Below are positions 1 to 8,154 of a stretch of 64,000 bases of DNA, piece after piece. The notes below the pieces were generated by a model. The model saw only the letters and a program-made list of their open reading frames with translations, was not told the DNA's origin and did not search any database. This DNA comes from Halopseudomonas phragmitis. GTDB taxonomy: Bacteria; Pseudomonadota; Gammaproteobacteria; Pseudomonadales; Pseudomonadaceae. Location: positions 2,999,501 to 3,063,500 of the forward strand of contig NZ_CP020100.1 in NCBI RefSeq assembly GCF_002056295.1, in the 5' to 3' direction. The first letter of the stretch is position 1. Each line of letters begins with the position of its first letter. A program made the translations under genes and the position numbers.

Positions 1-186
1 GAAATCGTCGGCTCGTCGAAAATCAGTATCGACGATGCCATCAACAATGCCGTAGCCGAGTGCAGTAAAAGTATCAAGAACGTAGAATGGTTCGAGGTGA
101 CGGAAACCCGAGGTCATGTCGTCAATGGCAAAGTAGGGCACTTTCAGGTGGTACTGAAAGTGGGATTCCGTATCGAAGGCAGTTAG
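1..186 (+). CDS. Dodecin family flavin-binding protein, 3' part only
   Basis: The reading frame is open from the first base and stops with TAG at 184-186, giving the last 61 residues of a small protein. The segment ISIDDAINNAVAECSKSI, then a conserved Trp (VEWFEV) and a C-terminal GHFQVVLKVGF strand, are typical of dodecins. These are about 70-residue proteins that form hollow dodecamers storing FMN/FAD or riboflavin in the cytoplasm. The start lies outside the window, probably fewer than 12 residues upstream. It is followed 34 bp later by the mutarotase gene on the same strand. Family membership is inferred from motif resemblance. Confidence 0.8.
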   Translation, partial: EIVGSSKISIDDAINNAVAECSKSIKNVEWFEVTETRGHVVNGKVGHFQVVLKVGFRIEGS

Positions 187-220
187 TCTGCTCGAGCCAA
201 AAGGAGCTTAAAGCGCGGTT

Positions 221-1093
221 ATGACGGCAACACTACCCGAAGGTCTGGCGCTGACCCGCAATGCGCACGGCCGAGAGTTCATCCAGATCAACCATCCGGC
301 GGTAACCGCCACCATTGCCTTGGAAGGTGCGCAGGTGATTGACTGCGTACCTGCCGGCAAACAGCCGCTACTGTGGATGAGCCCCATCGACCCGCGCATG
401 CCGGGCACCGCTCTGCGCGGGGGCATCCCACTGTGCTGGCCATGGTTTGGCAATTCCCGTCCTGGACCTGCCCACGGTATTGCCCGTACCAGTCCGTGGC
501 AACTGATTGATGCCCAGCGCGATGATCAGCAGGTGCGTCTGCGCCTGGAGCTCGCAGCAGAGCAGATGAAAGCCTTGCTGCCTGATGAACGCTGGCATCT
601 GCAGGTGGAGTTTGTAATCGGCAAACAGCTGAGCGTCAGCCTCACCAGCACCAACCTTGGCAAGCAGGCGCAACCGCTGAGCCAGGCGCTGCACAGTTAC
701 CTGCCGGTAGCCGATATCACCCAAGCCAGCATTACCGGCCTGGAAGGCTGCCGTTACATCGACCAGCTGACCAGCCAGGAACACCGGGCCCAACCTGGGC
801 CAATCCTGATCGATCAGGAAGTCGACCGCATCTATTACGACCATACCGCACCGGTGATCCTGCACCAGCACAACGGCCGCTGCCTGGAAGTCACTCGCGA
901 AGGTAGTCACTCACTGGTGGTCTGGAACCCCTGGCAGGCCAAAGCCGCCAGACTCAGCCAGTTTCCCCAGGATGGCTTTCGCCAGATGGTCTGCCTGGAA
1001 GCCAGCAACGCCGGGCCTGATGCTCGCGTGCTTGAACCAGGGCAAAGCCATACACTGGTAACCCGGATTCGCCAGGTGCCGGGGACCGGCTGA
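221..1093 (+). CDS. yeaD: D-hexose-6-phosphate mutarotase (YeaD/aldose-1-epimerase superfamily)
   Basis: This 290-residue cytoplasmic protein of the galactose-mutarotase fold is expected to interconvert the alpha and beta anomers of glucose-6-phosphate. The diagnostic YeaD block LRGGIPLCWPWFG is at about residues 65-77, followed by AHGIAR with the likely catalytic His85. A second histidine is in HSYLPVAD near residue 158, and a candidate catalytic Glu is in CLEASNA near residue 265. The length matches YeaD proteins (about 290-300). The ATG at 221 has AAGGAG at 201-206, a longer spacing (14 nt) than ideal, but no better start is in frame. It ends 9 bp before the convergent globin gene. Confidence 0.88.
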   Translation: MTATLPEGLALTRNAHGREFIQINHPAVTATIALEGAQVIDCVPAGKQPLLWMSPIDPRMPGTALRGGIPLCWPWFGNSRPGPAHGIARTSPWQLIDAQRDDQQVRLRLELAAEQMKALLPDERWHLQVEFVIGKQLSVSLTSTNLGKQAQPLSQALHSYLPVADITQASITGLEGCRYIDQLTSQEHRAQPGPILIDQEVDRIYYDHTAPVILHQHNGRCLEVTREGSHSLVVWNPWQAKAARLSQFPQDGFRQMVCLEASNAGPDARVLEPGQSHTLVTRIRQVPGTG

Positions 1094-1102
1094 GCCCTGA
1101 AG

Positions 1103-1540
1103 TTACTGGGTGTCAGGCTCGCGACGGGCTCTGGCAGCCTGGACCACGCGATCAGCCGGCACCCGTAACTGACGCAGCAGATACTCCTTGAACTCCGGAT
1201 GCCAGGGTTGGCGATCAATGGCCTGGGCCATACAGCCAAGCCAGGCATCACGCTCAGGCTCACCGATCGGCCAGCGCGCGTGAAAGCTCGGAATACTGAT
1301 CTGGCCATAACGCTCAAGGAACAACCTTGGTCCACCAAGCCAACCACACAGGAAGCGGGTGAGCTTATCGCGCGCTTCAGTCAGATCCTCTCTGTGCATG
1401 GCACGAATATCGGTCGCATCGGGCAAGCTATCCATGATCTGGTAAAAATCGTCGACCAGTTGTCGAATACCGTCATAACCGCCAGCAGCTTGAAAAGACG
1501 CATCTTCCTGACCGTAGCGAGGCTTGTTTGAATCGTTCAT
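1103..1540 (-). CDS. Group II truncated haemoglobin
   Basis: This 145-residue haem protein belongs to the 2-on-2 globin family, thought to act in O2/NO/peroxide chemistry in the cytoplasm. The sequence shows the group II hallmarks: FYQIMDSLPDA (B-helix Tyr region), CGWLGGPRLFLERYG, and the HARWPIGEPERDAWLGCM block. That block contains the proximal His followed by the conserved Trp of helix G. The length is near the family norm of 130-145 with a short C-terminal extension. The ATG at 1540 is used. The gene converges on the mutarotase, and the 185 bp beyond its start is AT-rich and holds the hydrolase terminator. Confidence 0.88.
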   Translation of the reverse strand: MNDSNKPRYGQEDASFQAAGGYDGIRQLVDDFYQIMDSLPDATDIRAMHREDLTEARDKLTRFLCGWLGGPRLFLERYGQISIPSFHARWPIGEPERDAWLGCMAQAIDRQPWHPEFKEYLLRQLRVPADRVVQAARARREPDTQ

Positions 1541-1673
1541 GGGGACTCAGGCAATAGAGTGGAAGCAGGGGGTATTGTAGAGGCTGATCTGTGCCACTTG
1601 CATAGGCTAATACGTAATTTAACATAATATACATTATACGAACTCAAAGATCAGGCTCACGCACTACAATATA

Positions 1674-1707
1674 AAGCCGTCCGCAGATTTTCACCTGCGG
1701 ACGGCTT
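1674..1707. terminator. Bidirectional intrinsic terminator after the alpha/beta hydrolase
   Basis: A perfect 13-bp inverted repeat, AAGCCGTCCGCAG / CTGCGGACGGCTT, encloses an 8-nt loop and lies 18 bp beyond the hydrolase stop codon. In the hydrolase direction the stem is followed by only a weak TAT-rich tail. The stem itself is strong enough to suggest termination. Confidence 0.75.
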
Positions 1708-1725
1708 GTTCAAACAGCTGGACAT

Positions 1726-2679
1726 TCAGTTCTTCAGAAACTCCAGCAGATCCTGGTTGAAGCGATCTTTGTGCGTGTCAGTTAAGCCATGCGGCGCACC
1801 CGGGTAAACAATCAGTTTCGCGCCTTTGACCTGATCGGCTGACGCCTGTCCGGAAATATCGAGCGGTACGATCTGGTCGTCATCACCGTGAATGACCAGT
1901 GTCGGTACGTCGAACCTCTTCAGGTCCTCACGGAAATCGGTGGCCGAAAACGCTGCGATCGAGTCAAAGGTGTTCTTGTGGCCTGCCTGCATACCCTGAG
2001 CCCACCAGCTGTTGATCAGCCCCTGGGAGACTGCGGCACCAGGACGGTTGAAACCGAAGAACGGACCCGATGCAATGTCCAGATACAGTTGCGAGCGGTT
2101 CTCCAGCGAGGCCTTGCGCAGTCCATCGAACACTTCGAGTGGCACGCCGCCTGGATTGTCAGCGGTTTGCAGCATCAGCGGCGGTACCGCACTGACCAGC
2201 ACTGCTTTCTTGACTCGAGCGGTACCATGGCGACCGATGTATCGAGCTACTTCGCCACCGCCGGTGGAAAAGCCCACTGCGGTTACATCCTTCAGATCGA
2301 GTGCGTTGATCACGGCAGCCAGGTCATCTGCGTAATGATCCATGTCGTTGCCATCCCAGGGCTGGCTGGAGCGGCCGTGGCCGCGGCGGTCGTGAGCGAC
2401 CACTCGATAGCCCTTGTCTGCCAGGAAGATCATCTGCGATTCCCAGCTATCCGAATTGAGTGGCCAGCCGTGGCTGAAGGTAATGACCGGACCATTCTTT
2501 GGACCCCAATCCTTGAAGTAAAGACGCACGCCGTCAGCGGTGATGATGGTGTTGCCCTCTACAGTGGCGCTGGCTGCAATCTGTGCGGGAGTAACGGGTT
2601 GCGAGGCATGTGCTGCGACGCCGGTCGCCATGGCAACGGCTAACAGACTGGCTGCGAAGGTATGAGAAAAGCTTTTCAT
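1726..2679 (-). CDS. Secreted alpha/beta hydrolase (non-haem chloroperoxidase/esterase-like)
   Basis: From the ATG at 2679 the product is 317 residues. This start has AGGAGA seven bases upstream, so I prefer it to an upstream in-frame start at 2700. An N-terminal signal peptide ([18 protein letters not shown]... to about residue 25) predicts export to the periplasm or beyond. The alpha/beta-hydrolase core follows: HGWP oxyanion region near residue 70, nucleophile Ser138 in GFSTGGGE, acid in [11 protein letters not shown], and the catalytic His in PHGLTD near the C-terminus. This is the arrangement of the cofactor-free haloperoxidase/esterase family; the physiological substrate is unknown. It is divergently transcribed from an AraC regulator (143 bp between the starts), which probably controls it. 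Confidence 0.86.
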   Translation of the reverse strand: MKSFSHTFAASLLAVAMATGVAAHASQPVTPAQIAASATVEGNTIITADGVRLYFKDWGPKNGPVITFSHGWPLNSDSWESQMIFLADKGYRVVAHDRRGHGRSSQPWDGNDMDHYADDLAAVINALDLKDVTAVGFSTGGGEVARYIGRHGTARVKKAVLVSAVPPLMLQTADNPGGVPLEVFDGLRKASLENRSQLYLDIASGPFFGFNRPGAAVSQGLINSWWAQGMQAGHKNTFDSIAAFSATDFREDLKRFDVPTLVIHGDDDQIVPLDISGQASADQVKGAKLIVYPGAPHGLTDTHKDRFNQDLLEFLKN

Positions 2680-2788
2680 GGTGATGTCTCCTGTGTTCAA
2701 TCTTAAGAACGGTCGTCGGTGGTAAGTGGCCGGACGGTGTTGCCCGGTGATGTGTATTCTGTATGGGCAATCAGAACTATTGGTGATG

Positions 2789-2794
2789 TATAAT
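2789..2794 (+). promoter_or_regulatory. -10 box of the AraC-family gene
   Basis: A perfect TATAAT hexamer lies 28 bp upstream of the ATG at 2823, in the gap shared with the divergent hydrolase. No convincing -35 is present 16-18 bp upstream, which would fit an activator-dependent promoter (inference). Confidence 0.45.
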
Positions 2795-2822
2795 CCTGAA
2801 AAATTGATCAGGAGTACTTATC

Positions 2823-3659
2823 ATGTCTGACAGGCTTGCAGCACTGATGGCCCACTTCCCGGTACGCGCTCAGACGTTCAAGACCGAAACCCTGCGTGGC
2901 ACCACTACACTGACAAGCGATGGCACCCACGGGCGACTGCACCTGATACGCACAGGCTCGGTCGAGCTGCGCTACGCCAGGCAATCTCTGCAGGTCGAGC
3001 GTCCAAGCCTGCTGCTGTTACCTCGGCCGTTAACCCACCGCTTTGTTACCGACGCGGCACAGGGTGCAGACATGGTTTGTGCAGACTTGTCGTTTGAGGG
3101 TGGCGCTCATAATCCGATCGCTTCGGCGCTGCCAGATGTTATTTGCCTGCCACTGGATGAGATATGGGGAGCCGAGCCGGTTCTATCACTGCTTTTCGAA
3201 GAAGCCTTTGAGCAGCGCTGCGGGCGTGTAGCACTGGTTGAACGCCTGTTCGAGGTGGTAATGATCCAGATCCTGCGCCAATTGATGGCCAGTGGAGACG
3301 TTAAAAGTGGCATGTTGTTGGGGCTGTCACATCCGCGCCTGCGCAATGCGCTGGTGGCCATGCACGAAACACCAGCACAGGAATGGGGACTTGAAGAGCT
3401 TGCTGCCGTAGCAGGAATGTCACGCAGCGTATTCGCTACCACTTTCCGCGAAACGATTGGCATCACGCCGGGGCAGTATCTGCAAGGTTGGCGTGTGCGG
3501 CTGGCGCAAAAGGCGTTGTTGCGTGGACGGCCATTGAAGGTAATTGCAACCGAAGTTGGCTACGGCAGCGAAGCCGCCCTCTCCCGTGCCTTTAAAGCGC
3601 AATCCGGGCAATCGCCGAGGGAATGGAAAAATCAGTCGGCTATCGCGGCCGATGGCTAA
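2823..3659 (+). CDS. AraC-family transcriptional regulator with N-terminal cupin domain
   Basis: This 278-residue regulator has an N-terminal AraC-type cupin (about residues 15-170, with GRLHLIRTGSVELRY and LLLLPRPLTHRF strands). It ends in two helix-turn-helix motifs: ELAAVAGMSRSVFATTFRE near 195-215, and IATEVGYGSEAALSRAFK near 245-262. These are the signature of the AraC C-terminal DNA-binding domain. AGGAG eight bases before the ATG supports the start. Cupin AraC proteins of this type often sit beside, and control, the divergently transcribed enzyme gene, here the secreted alpha/beta hydrolase. The effector cannot be told from sequence. Confidence 0.9.
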   Translation: MSDRLAALMAHFPVRAQTFKTETLRGTTTLTSDGTHGRLHLIRTGSVELRYARQSLQVERPSLLLLPRPLTHRFVTDAAQGADMVCADLSFEGGAHNPIASALPDVICLPLDEIWGAEPVLSLLFEEAFEQRCGRVALVERLFEVVMIQILRQLMASGDVKSGMLLGLSHPRLRNALVAMHETPAQEWGLEELAAVAGMSRSVFATTFRETIGITPGQYLQGWRVRLAQKALLRGRPLKVIATEVGYGSEAALSRAFKAQSGQSPREWKNQSAIAADG

Positions 3660-3691
3660 CCCCTACACGCAGCAGGTTCTTGATAGAAAAC

Positions 3692-4573
3692 CTAGACCAG
3701 CCGTCCCAGGTATTCCTCAAGCTGTGCAGCCAACCAACTGACCACAGCACCACCTTGGGCCCGCTCAGACTCCAGAGCGCTGAAAACCTTCCACCACTGG
3801 GCGCTGCGATGGCGAATGAGTTTGAGGCGCCCCTGACGCAGCTCTTCAGCGATCAACGGGAATGGCAAGTCGGCCCAGCCAGCGCCGGCAGTCACTGCAT
3901 CGCAAATCAGTTCGTATTGAGTAAAAGCCAGAAAGTTGTCGGTTTCTGCGGACTCTGCGACCAGTTGACCGCTGTCCATGTACGCCAAGGTGACCTGGGT
4001 GTGATTCATCAGGTCATCCTGCAGTACCCGGGGTAACCGGCTTAGCGCATGCTCGGGAGCCGCTACGGTCATCATCCGTACGTCAGCCAGTTCACGAAAC
4101 CACTGATACCCCTCGCTGGTTGGCGGCGGCATCAACCCATAGGCCACATCGACCGCTTGGTTAATGACCAATGATGGCAGCTCTTTGGGTGGCGCCAGAT
4201 AGACTGACACGCTGGTTTGCGGGAATTGCTCCTTGAGCTGACGCAGTACGTCCAGCCAGAAACTCTCTGGCAAGGCGTCATCCCTGGCAATCCGCAGAAC
4301 CGATTCGGCACCGCTGAGGTGCTGCTGGCAGCGTGAGTGGATCTGACGGGCTATGTGATTGAACCGGCGACAATCGGTCAATACCGCCTGACCAATCGTG
4401 GATAGCTGTAATTGGTTGCCGCTGCGTTCGAACAAGTTGACACCCAATTCGTCTTCCAGCGCCGCTAGCGCGGTACTGATGGTCGTGCGGCTGCGTTTAA
4501 GGCTGATAGCTGCAGCAGCAATACTCCCCGCCTCCACCACGGCCAGAAAGGCCTCGATTTGCGATGTCCTCAT
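3692..4573 (-). CDS. LysR-family transcriptional regulator
   Basis: The product is 293 residues from the ATG at 4573, which has GGAG five bases upstream. A longer in-frame opening to 4645 lacks both a ribosome site and homology. The N-terminal winged HTH (residues 1-62) is canonical: QIEAFLAVVEAGSIAAAA, then SRTTISTALAALEDELGVNLFER. A periplasmic-binding-like co-inducer domain follows from about residue 90. It is divergent from the cation transporter at 4669, with 95 bp between the starts, so that gene is the most likely target. The effector is unknown. Confidence 0.9.
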   Translation of the reverse strand: MRTSQIEAFLAVVEAGSIAAAAISLKRSRTTISTALAALEDELGVNLFERSGNQLQLSTIGQAVLTDCRRFNHIARQIHSRCQQHLSGAESVLRIARDDALPESFWLDVLRQLKEQFPQTSVSVYLAPPKELPSLVINQAVDVAYGLMPPPTSEGYQWFRELADVRMMTVAAPEHALSRLPRVLQDDLMNHTQVTLAYMDSGQLVAESAETDNFLAFTQYELICDAVTAGAGWADLPFPLIAEELRQGRLKLIRHRSAQWWKVFSALESERAQGGAVVSWLAAQLEEYLGRLV

Positions 4574-4668
4574 AAAGACTCCAGCGCCGTTAATCCCGTC
4601 GCTCAGCGACTCACTCCACAGCATACACAGCGATAACATGGCCATGCAATTTGAAGGAGCACGTAATC

Positions 4669-5571
4669 ATGAATCTCTTATTAGCGCGGGAAAAGCCGGC
4701 GCTGACTCTATCCGTCCTGGTTGCTGGCAGCTTTGCTGGTGCGGGGATCGCCTGGGGACTGTGGATCAACTCGCTGATGATCCTGTTCGATGGCGCCTAC
4801 TCGATGATCAGCCTGTTATTGTCACTGCTGTCACTTTATGCCGCCAAGGTTGTGCGGCAGCCGGCAAACAAGGCCTACCCCTTTGGTCGAGCCGCGATCC
4901 AACCGCTGGTGATTGCGGTCAAGGGGCTGGCCATTACCCTGGTGTGTCTGGTCTCGCTGGTGTCGGCCATGTACGCCTTGTGGCAAGGCGGCCGGCCCAG
5001 CAATGCCGGTATGGGGTTGTTGTTTGCGGCCATCAGCGTGGTCGGTTGTCTGGCCATCTGGTCCTATCTGCACTGGGTATCTAAGCAACTGCAGTCGGAC
5101 CTGGTCGTGGCGGAAAAGCGCCAGTGGTTCATGGACGCCGTGCTGAGCGCCGCGGTTATGCTGGGGTTTGCCCTGACGGTTCTGTTGAACCGGAGCCCCT
5201 GGGCCGACCTGGCGGTCTATGCCGACCCGCTGATGGTGGTACTGGTGTCGGGTTACTTTGTACTGGTACCGCTCAGAATGACTCGGGATGCCATCCGTGA
5301 GCTAGTGCTGGCTGCCCCGCCTCGGGATTTGCGGCGCGCTGCTGAAAGTATCCTGAATGAAGTGGAATTGCAGCCTGTTGACGTCAGAATGACCAAGATC
5401 GGTCCCTATCTGGTGCTGGATATAGATCTGGCAGCCAGTCAGGCGGCCTCATTCAACCTGGTCAGACTGGCGCTATATCGTCGCCTGAGTCAGCTCCCCG
5501 TGCGCCCGGTGGTGTTTCTGAATGCGATTTCTGACACCGATTCAGACACCGATTATGCCTGGCAATCGTAG
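4669..5571 (+). CDS. Cation diffusion facilitator (CDF) family transporter
   Basis: This 300-residue inner-membrane protein starts at the ATG at 4669, preceded by AAGGAG. Several hydrophobic helices occupy residues 12-200. The second holds the CDF-like block DGAYSMISLLLSLLSLYAA followed by PANKAYPFGRAAIQPL, which matches the cytoplasmic 'HPFGxxRxE' junction of CDF exporters. The fifth helix starts with WFMDAVLSAA. A soluble C-terminal domain runs from about residue 215 to 300. Family members export divalent metals in exchange for protons; the usual His/Asp metal site is partly substituted, so the metal cannot be assigned. The LysR gene on the opposite strand may regulate it, and a terminator follows. 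Confidence 0.8.
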   Translation: MNLLLAREKPALTLSVLVAGSFAGAGIAWGLWINSLMILFDGAYSMISLLLSLLSLYAAKVVRQPANKAYPFGRAAIQPLVIAVKGLAITLVCLVSLVSAMYALWQGGRPSNAGMGLLFAAISVVGCLAIWSYLHWVSKQLQSDLVVAEKRQWFMDAVLSAAVMLGFALTVLLNRSPWADLAVYADPLMVVLVSGYFVLVPLRMTRDAIRELVLAAPPRDLRRAAESILNEVELQPVDVRMTKIGPYLVLDIDLAASQAASFNLVRLALYRRLSQLPVRPVVFLNAISDTDSDTDYAWQS

Positions 5572-5576
5572 ATCAT

Positions 5577-5609
5577 AGGCGCCACCAATGAGGTTGGTTG
5601 GCGCCTTTT
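5577..5609 (+). terminator. Intrinsic terminator after the CDF gene
   Basis: The inverted repeat AGGCGCCA / TGGCGCCT, with additional pairing inside the loop, is followed by TTTTG. It starts six bases after the transporter stop codon. Confidence 0.8.
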
Positions 5610-5678
5610 GCACTTGCCCTCTCCTCGCGCTGAAAGGAAACTGAAACTACCTCATGGTGCAGCACGACGGAAATAAAA

Positions 5679-6687
5679 ATGGCGCTTCCCGAGCCCTCAG
5701 CTTCCAGTGAAAATCTGGAAAAAATCATCAAAGGTCTACGTGCCGTAGTTGATGAGCCGGTACTGACAGCCGCGTTGATTCGCTACCAGCTCGACCAGCC
5801 AATGGCGCGCTCGCAGCGAGTACCGCTGGCGGTTATCCGCTCCATGATCGAGGATTTGAGCCAGCAGCTTAATGATCCTTTGTTGATGACCCGGGCCTTT
5901 GCTCAGCTGAATTACAAGTCGAAGCTTTCTTGGCACTACCTTTCTCTCCAGCACCAGAACCGTACTGGATGTTGTCCAGATGGCGCAGCGGTACATGCAC
6001 CTTGGGACCGATCTGAGCAACATTGGGATAAGCCTTGAGGGGTCGCAAGCGCGGGTCCTGGTACAAAGCAACCCGGCGTTTCAGCCCAGCCGTCAGCAGA
6101 TGGACTCGATGCTGTATGCGATGCTGCGCACCTTACAATCGCTGGGTGTACAGCAGTTGGTTGCTCACCTTCCTGCCCCGCAAGCCGACGTCTTGAAACG
6201 CCACTATCGTCAGTTGTTCAAGGTTCCGATCCAGTTCAATAGCGCGCAGGAGTGCTACCAGCTCAGTTTTCCGCGCATCGAACTGTCACGGGCACTGGAC
6301 TGGGAGGCGACCGACATCGGCCGACTGGCACGCCGCGAGCGGCGTCTGATCCGCAATCACGACTCACATGACTGGGCTGGCTCGGTCATGTTGTTGTTAC
6401 CGGTCCTGTTGCGCCGTGGTGATGCCAGTATCGAGCGTTGCGCCACCCTCCTCGCCCTGAGTAGCCGCTCCTTGCAACGTCGCCTGGCTGACGAGGGCCA
6501 GCCGTTCAGCCGGCTGCTCGAGCAGTGCCGGCGTCGGCTGTGCATGGAATATCTGGCGGCAGGTTATGCCAGCGAGACCGTGGCGCTACTGATTGGCTAC
6601 CGTCAAACCGGGCAGTTTTTTCGCAGCTACCGGCGCTGGTTTGGTCATTCTCCGGGTGACTTTCAGCGTGCTCAGGCGGTGGCCTGA
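5679..6687 (+). pseudogene. AraC-family regulator (Arabinose_bd type), disrupted by a +1 frameshift
   Basis: Two overlapping reading frames together encode one AraC-type regulator of about 335 residues. The first (from ATG 5679) gives the N-terminal region up to LMTRAFAQLNYKS. The second resumes with SFLGTTFLSSTRTVLDVVQ, then MAQRYMHL, and ends in a clear double HTH (ATLLALSSRSLQRRLADEG, then VALLIGYRQTGQFFRSYRRW). The frames join best near 5920-5925 (tcgaagc), where removing one base restores a continuous protein. Left alone, the first frame stops at 6038. This may be a genuine recent inactivation or an assembly error. Its neighbour is the M20 hydrolase, 48 bp downstream on the same strand, a possible regulatory target. 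Confidence 0.75.
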
Positions 6688-6735
6688 CTGCTCTGTGCTT
6701 CACTGTCCTACAACTCCAATCATAAGGTCGTTCTC

Positions 6736-8049
6736 ATGCGTCGTTTGCTTCTGCCTGCGTTACTACCCCTTGCCCTGCTCGGCTCCCCTGCCCTGGCAGA
6801 GACCAACCTGACTAGCAAGGTCATCAGTCTGGCCAGCAGCCTGGAAGACCAGGCGATTGCCTGGCGCCATGACATTCACCAGCACCCAGAACTGGGCAAT
6901 CAGGAACATCGTACTGCCGCGTTGATTGCCGAGCATCTCAAAGCCTTGGGTATGGAGGTGCAAACAGGTGTCGGCAGCACTGGCGTAATTGGTTTGCTGC
7001 GCGGTGGCAAACCCGGCCCGGTGGTAGCGTTGCGGGCAGATATGGATGCCCTGCCAGTCAAGGAACAGACCGGTTTGCCTTATGCATCCCAGGTGCGGCA
7101 GCTCTATCATGGAGTGGAACGCGATGTCATGCATGCCTGCGGCCACGATGCCCATGTGGCCATTCTGATGGCTGCAGCACAAGCGCTGGCGACTGTGCGT
7201 GAGGAACTGCCCGGTAGCGTCAAATTCATTTTCCAGCCAGCCGAGGAAGGTCCCAGCGACTATGTCTACGATGGCGAGCGGCACTTCGGTGGCCGACAAC
7301 TGGTTGAGGCCGGAGTGCTGCGCAACCCCGATGTCGAAGCCATTTTCGGCCTGCATGTGACCTCCAGCCTGCCAACCGGGATCATTGCCTACCGCAGTGG
7401 CCCAATCATGGCCAGCGCCGGAGATCTGCATATTCGGGTCAAAGGTCAACAAACCCACGGTGCCCAGCCCTGGAATGGCGTTGATCCGATTGTCGCCAGT
7501 GCCCAGATCATCACGGGTCTGCAATCGGTGGTGAGCCGTCAGACCAACATCATGCCCGCGCCGGCCGTCGTCAGCATTGGTACCATTGAGGGCGGGACTC
7601 GCCATAACATCATTCCTGATGAGGTGAGCATGAGCGGGACCATCAGAACCTTTGGCGACGATGTTCAGGCGCAGGTCAATCAGCGGGTACGCCAGACCGC
7701 TGAGCAGATCGCCGCCGCTTCCGGCGCCAAGGCCGAGGTTGAGATCATCGATAACTACGCCACTACGGTAAACCATGCCGAACTGACCGAGCGCATGCTT
7801 CCTACCCTGCGACATGCAGCCGATGGCAAAGCCATTGTCTCACCAATGGTCACCGGCTCGGAGGACTTTTCCTTCTACGCTCGGGAAGTTCCGGGGCTAT
7901 TCTTCTTTCTTGGGGTGACTCCAGCCGAGCGCCTGCGCGGTGCTGCGCCCAATCATTCGCCCGAATTCATGATCGACGATGCGGCCCTGGTCACTGGCAT
8001 CAAGGCCATGGCCAGCCTGGCAACCGATTATCTCACTCAGGCGCAATAA
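6736..8049 (+). CDS. Secreted M20-family amidohydrolase
   Basis: This 437-residue zinc-dependent aminoacyl/amido-hydrolase of peptidase family M20D (N-acyl amino acid amidohydrolase / IAA-amino-acid hydrolase-like) starts at the ATG at 6736. It carries a clear signal peptide (MRRLLLPALLPLALL... cleaved after about residue 21), so it acts in the periplasm. Metal and catalytic signatures are visible: ALRADMDALPV near residues 98-108, HACGHDAH at 133-140 with the Cys-x-His pair typical of M20D, PAEEG near 174, a central dimerisation domain, and GSEDFSFY with NHSPEF near the C-terminus. The natural substrate (acyl amino acid, peptide or hippurate-like) cannot be fixed from sequence. Confidence 0.9.
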   Translation: MRRLLLPALLPLALLGSPALAETNLTSKVISLASSLEDQAIAWRHDIHQHPELGNQEHRTAALIAEHLKALGMEVQTGVGSTGVIGLLRGGKPGPVVALRADMDALPVKEQTGLPYASQVRQLYHGVERDVMHACGHDAHVAILMAAAQALATVREELPGSVKFIFQPAEEGPSDYVYDGERHFGGRQLVEAGVLRNPDVEAIFGLHVTSSLPTGIIAYRSGPIMASAGDLHIRVKGQQTHGAQPWNGVDPIVASAQIITGLQSVVSRQTNIMPAPAVVSIGTIEGGTRHNIIPDEVSMSGTIRTFGDDVQAQVNQRVRQTAEQIAAASGAKAEVEIIDNYATTVNHAELTERMLPTLRHAADGKAIVSPMVTGSEDFSFYAREVPGLFFFLGVTPAERLRGAAPNHSPEFMIDDAALVTGIKAMASLATDYLTQAQ

Positions 8050-8078
8050 TCCAGGTTACGCCCTATCGTGGCCATCCA

Positions 8079-8092
8079 TTGATCAAGGTCAA
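8079..8092 (+). promoter_or_regulatory. Anr/FNR-like box upstream of the accessory ftsH
   Basis: TTGATCAAGGTCAA matches the Anr/FNR consensus TTGAT-N4-ATCAA at 9 of 10 defined positions. Centred at 8085.5, it would place a class II start site near 8127, with a weak -10 (TTAACT, 8115-8120) at the right distance. The gene start is at 8155. Binding is inferred. Confidence 0.6.
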
Positions 8093-8122
8093 AGCCCGTC
8101 ATTCTGCTGGCGGGTTAACTAG

Positions 8123-8142
8123 ACTGACAACACCTTGTCAGT
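8123..8142 (+). promoter_or_regulatory. Perfect hairpin in the putative 5' leader of the accessory ftsH
   Basis: ACTGACAA-CACC-TTGTCAGT is an 8-bp perfect stem with a four-base loop, ending 12 bp before the ATG. It could be an mRNA structure near the ribosome site or a DNA operator. Confidence 0.4.
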
Positions 8143-8154
8143 GGTGATCAGATC

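Noticed and set aside
1541-1725. AT-rich stretch 1610-1650 considered as a possible RNA gene or attachment site
   Set aside because: No tRNA-like fold, direct repeat or integrase is present. It is best read as promoter/terminator DNA between the globin and hydrolase genes.
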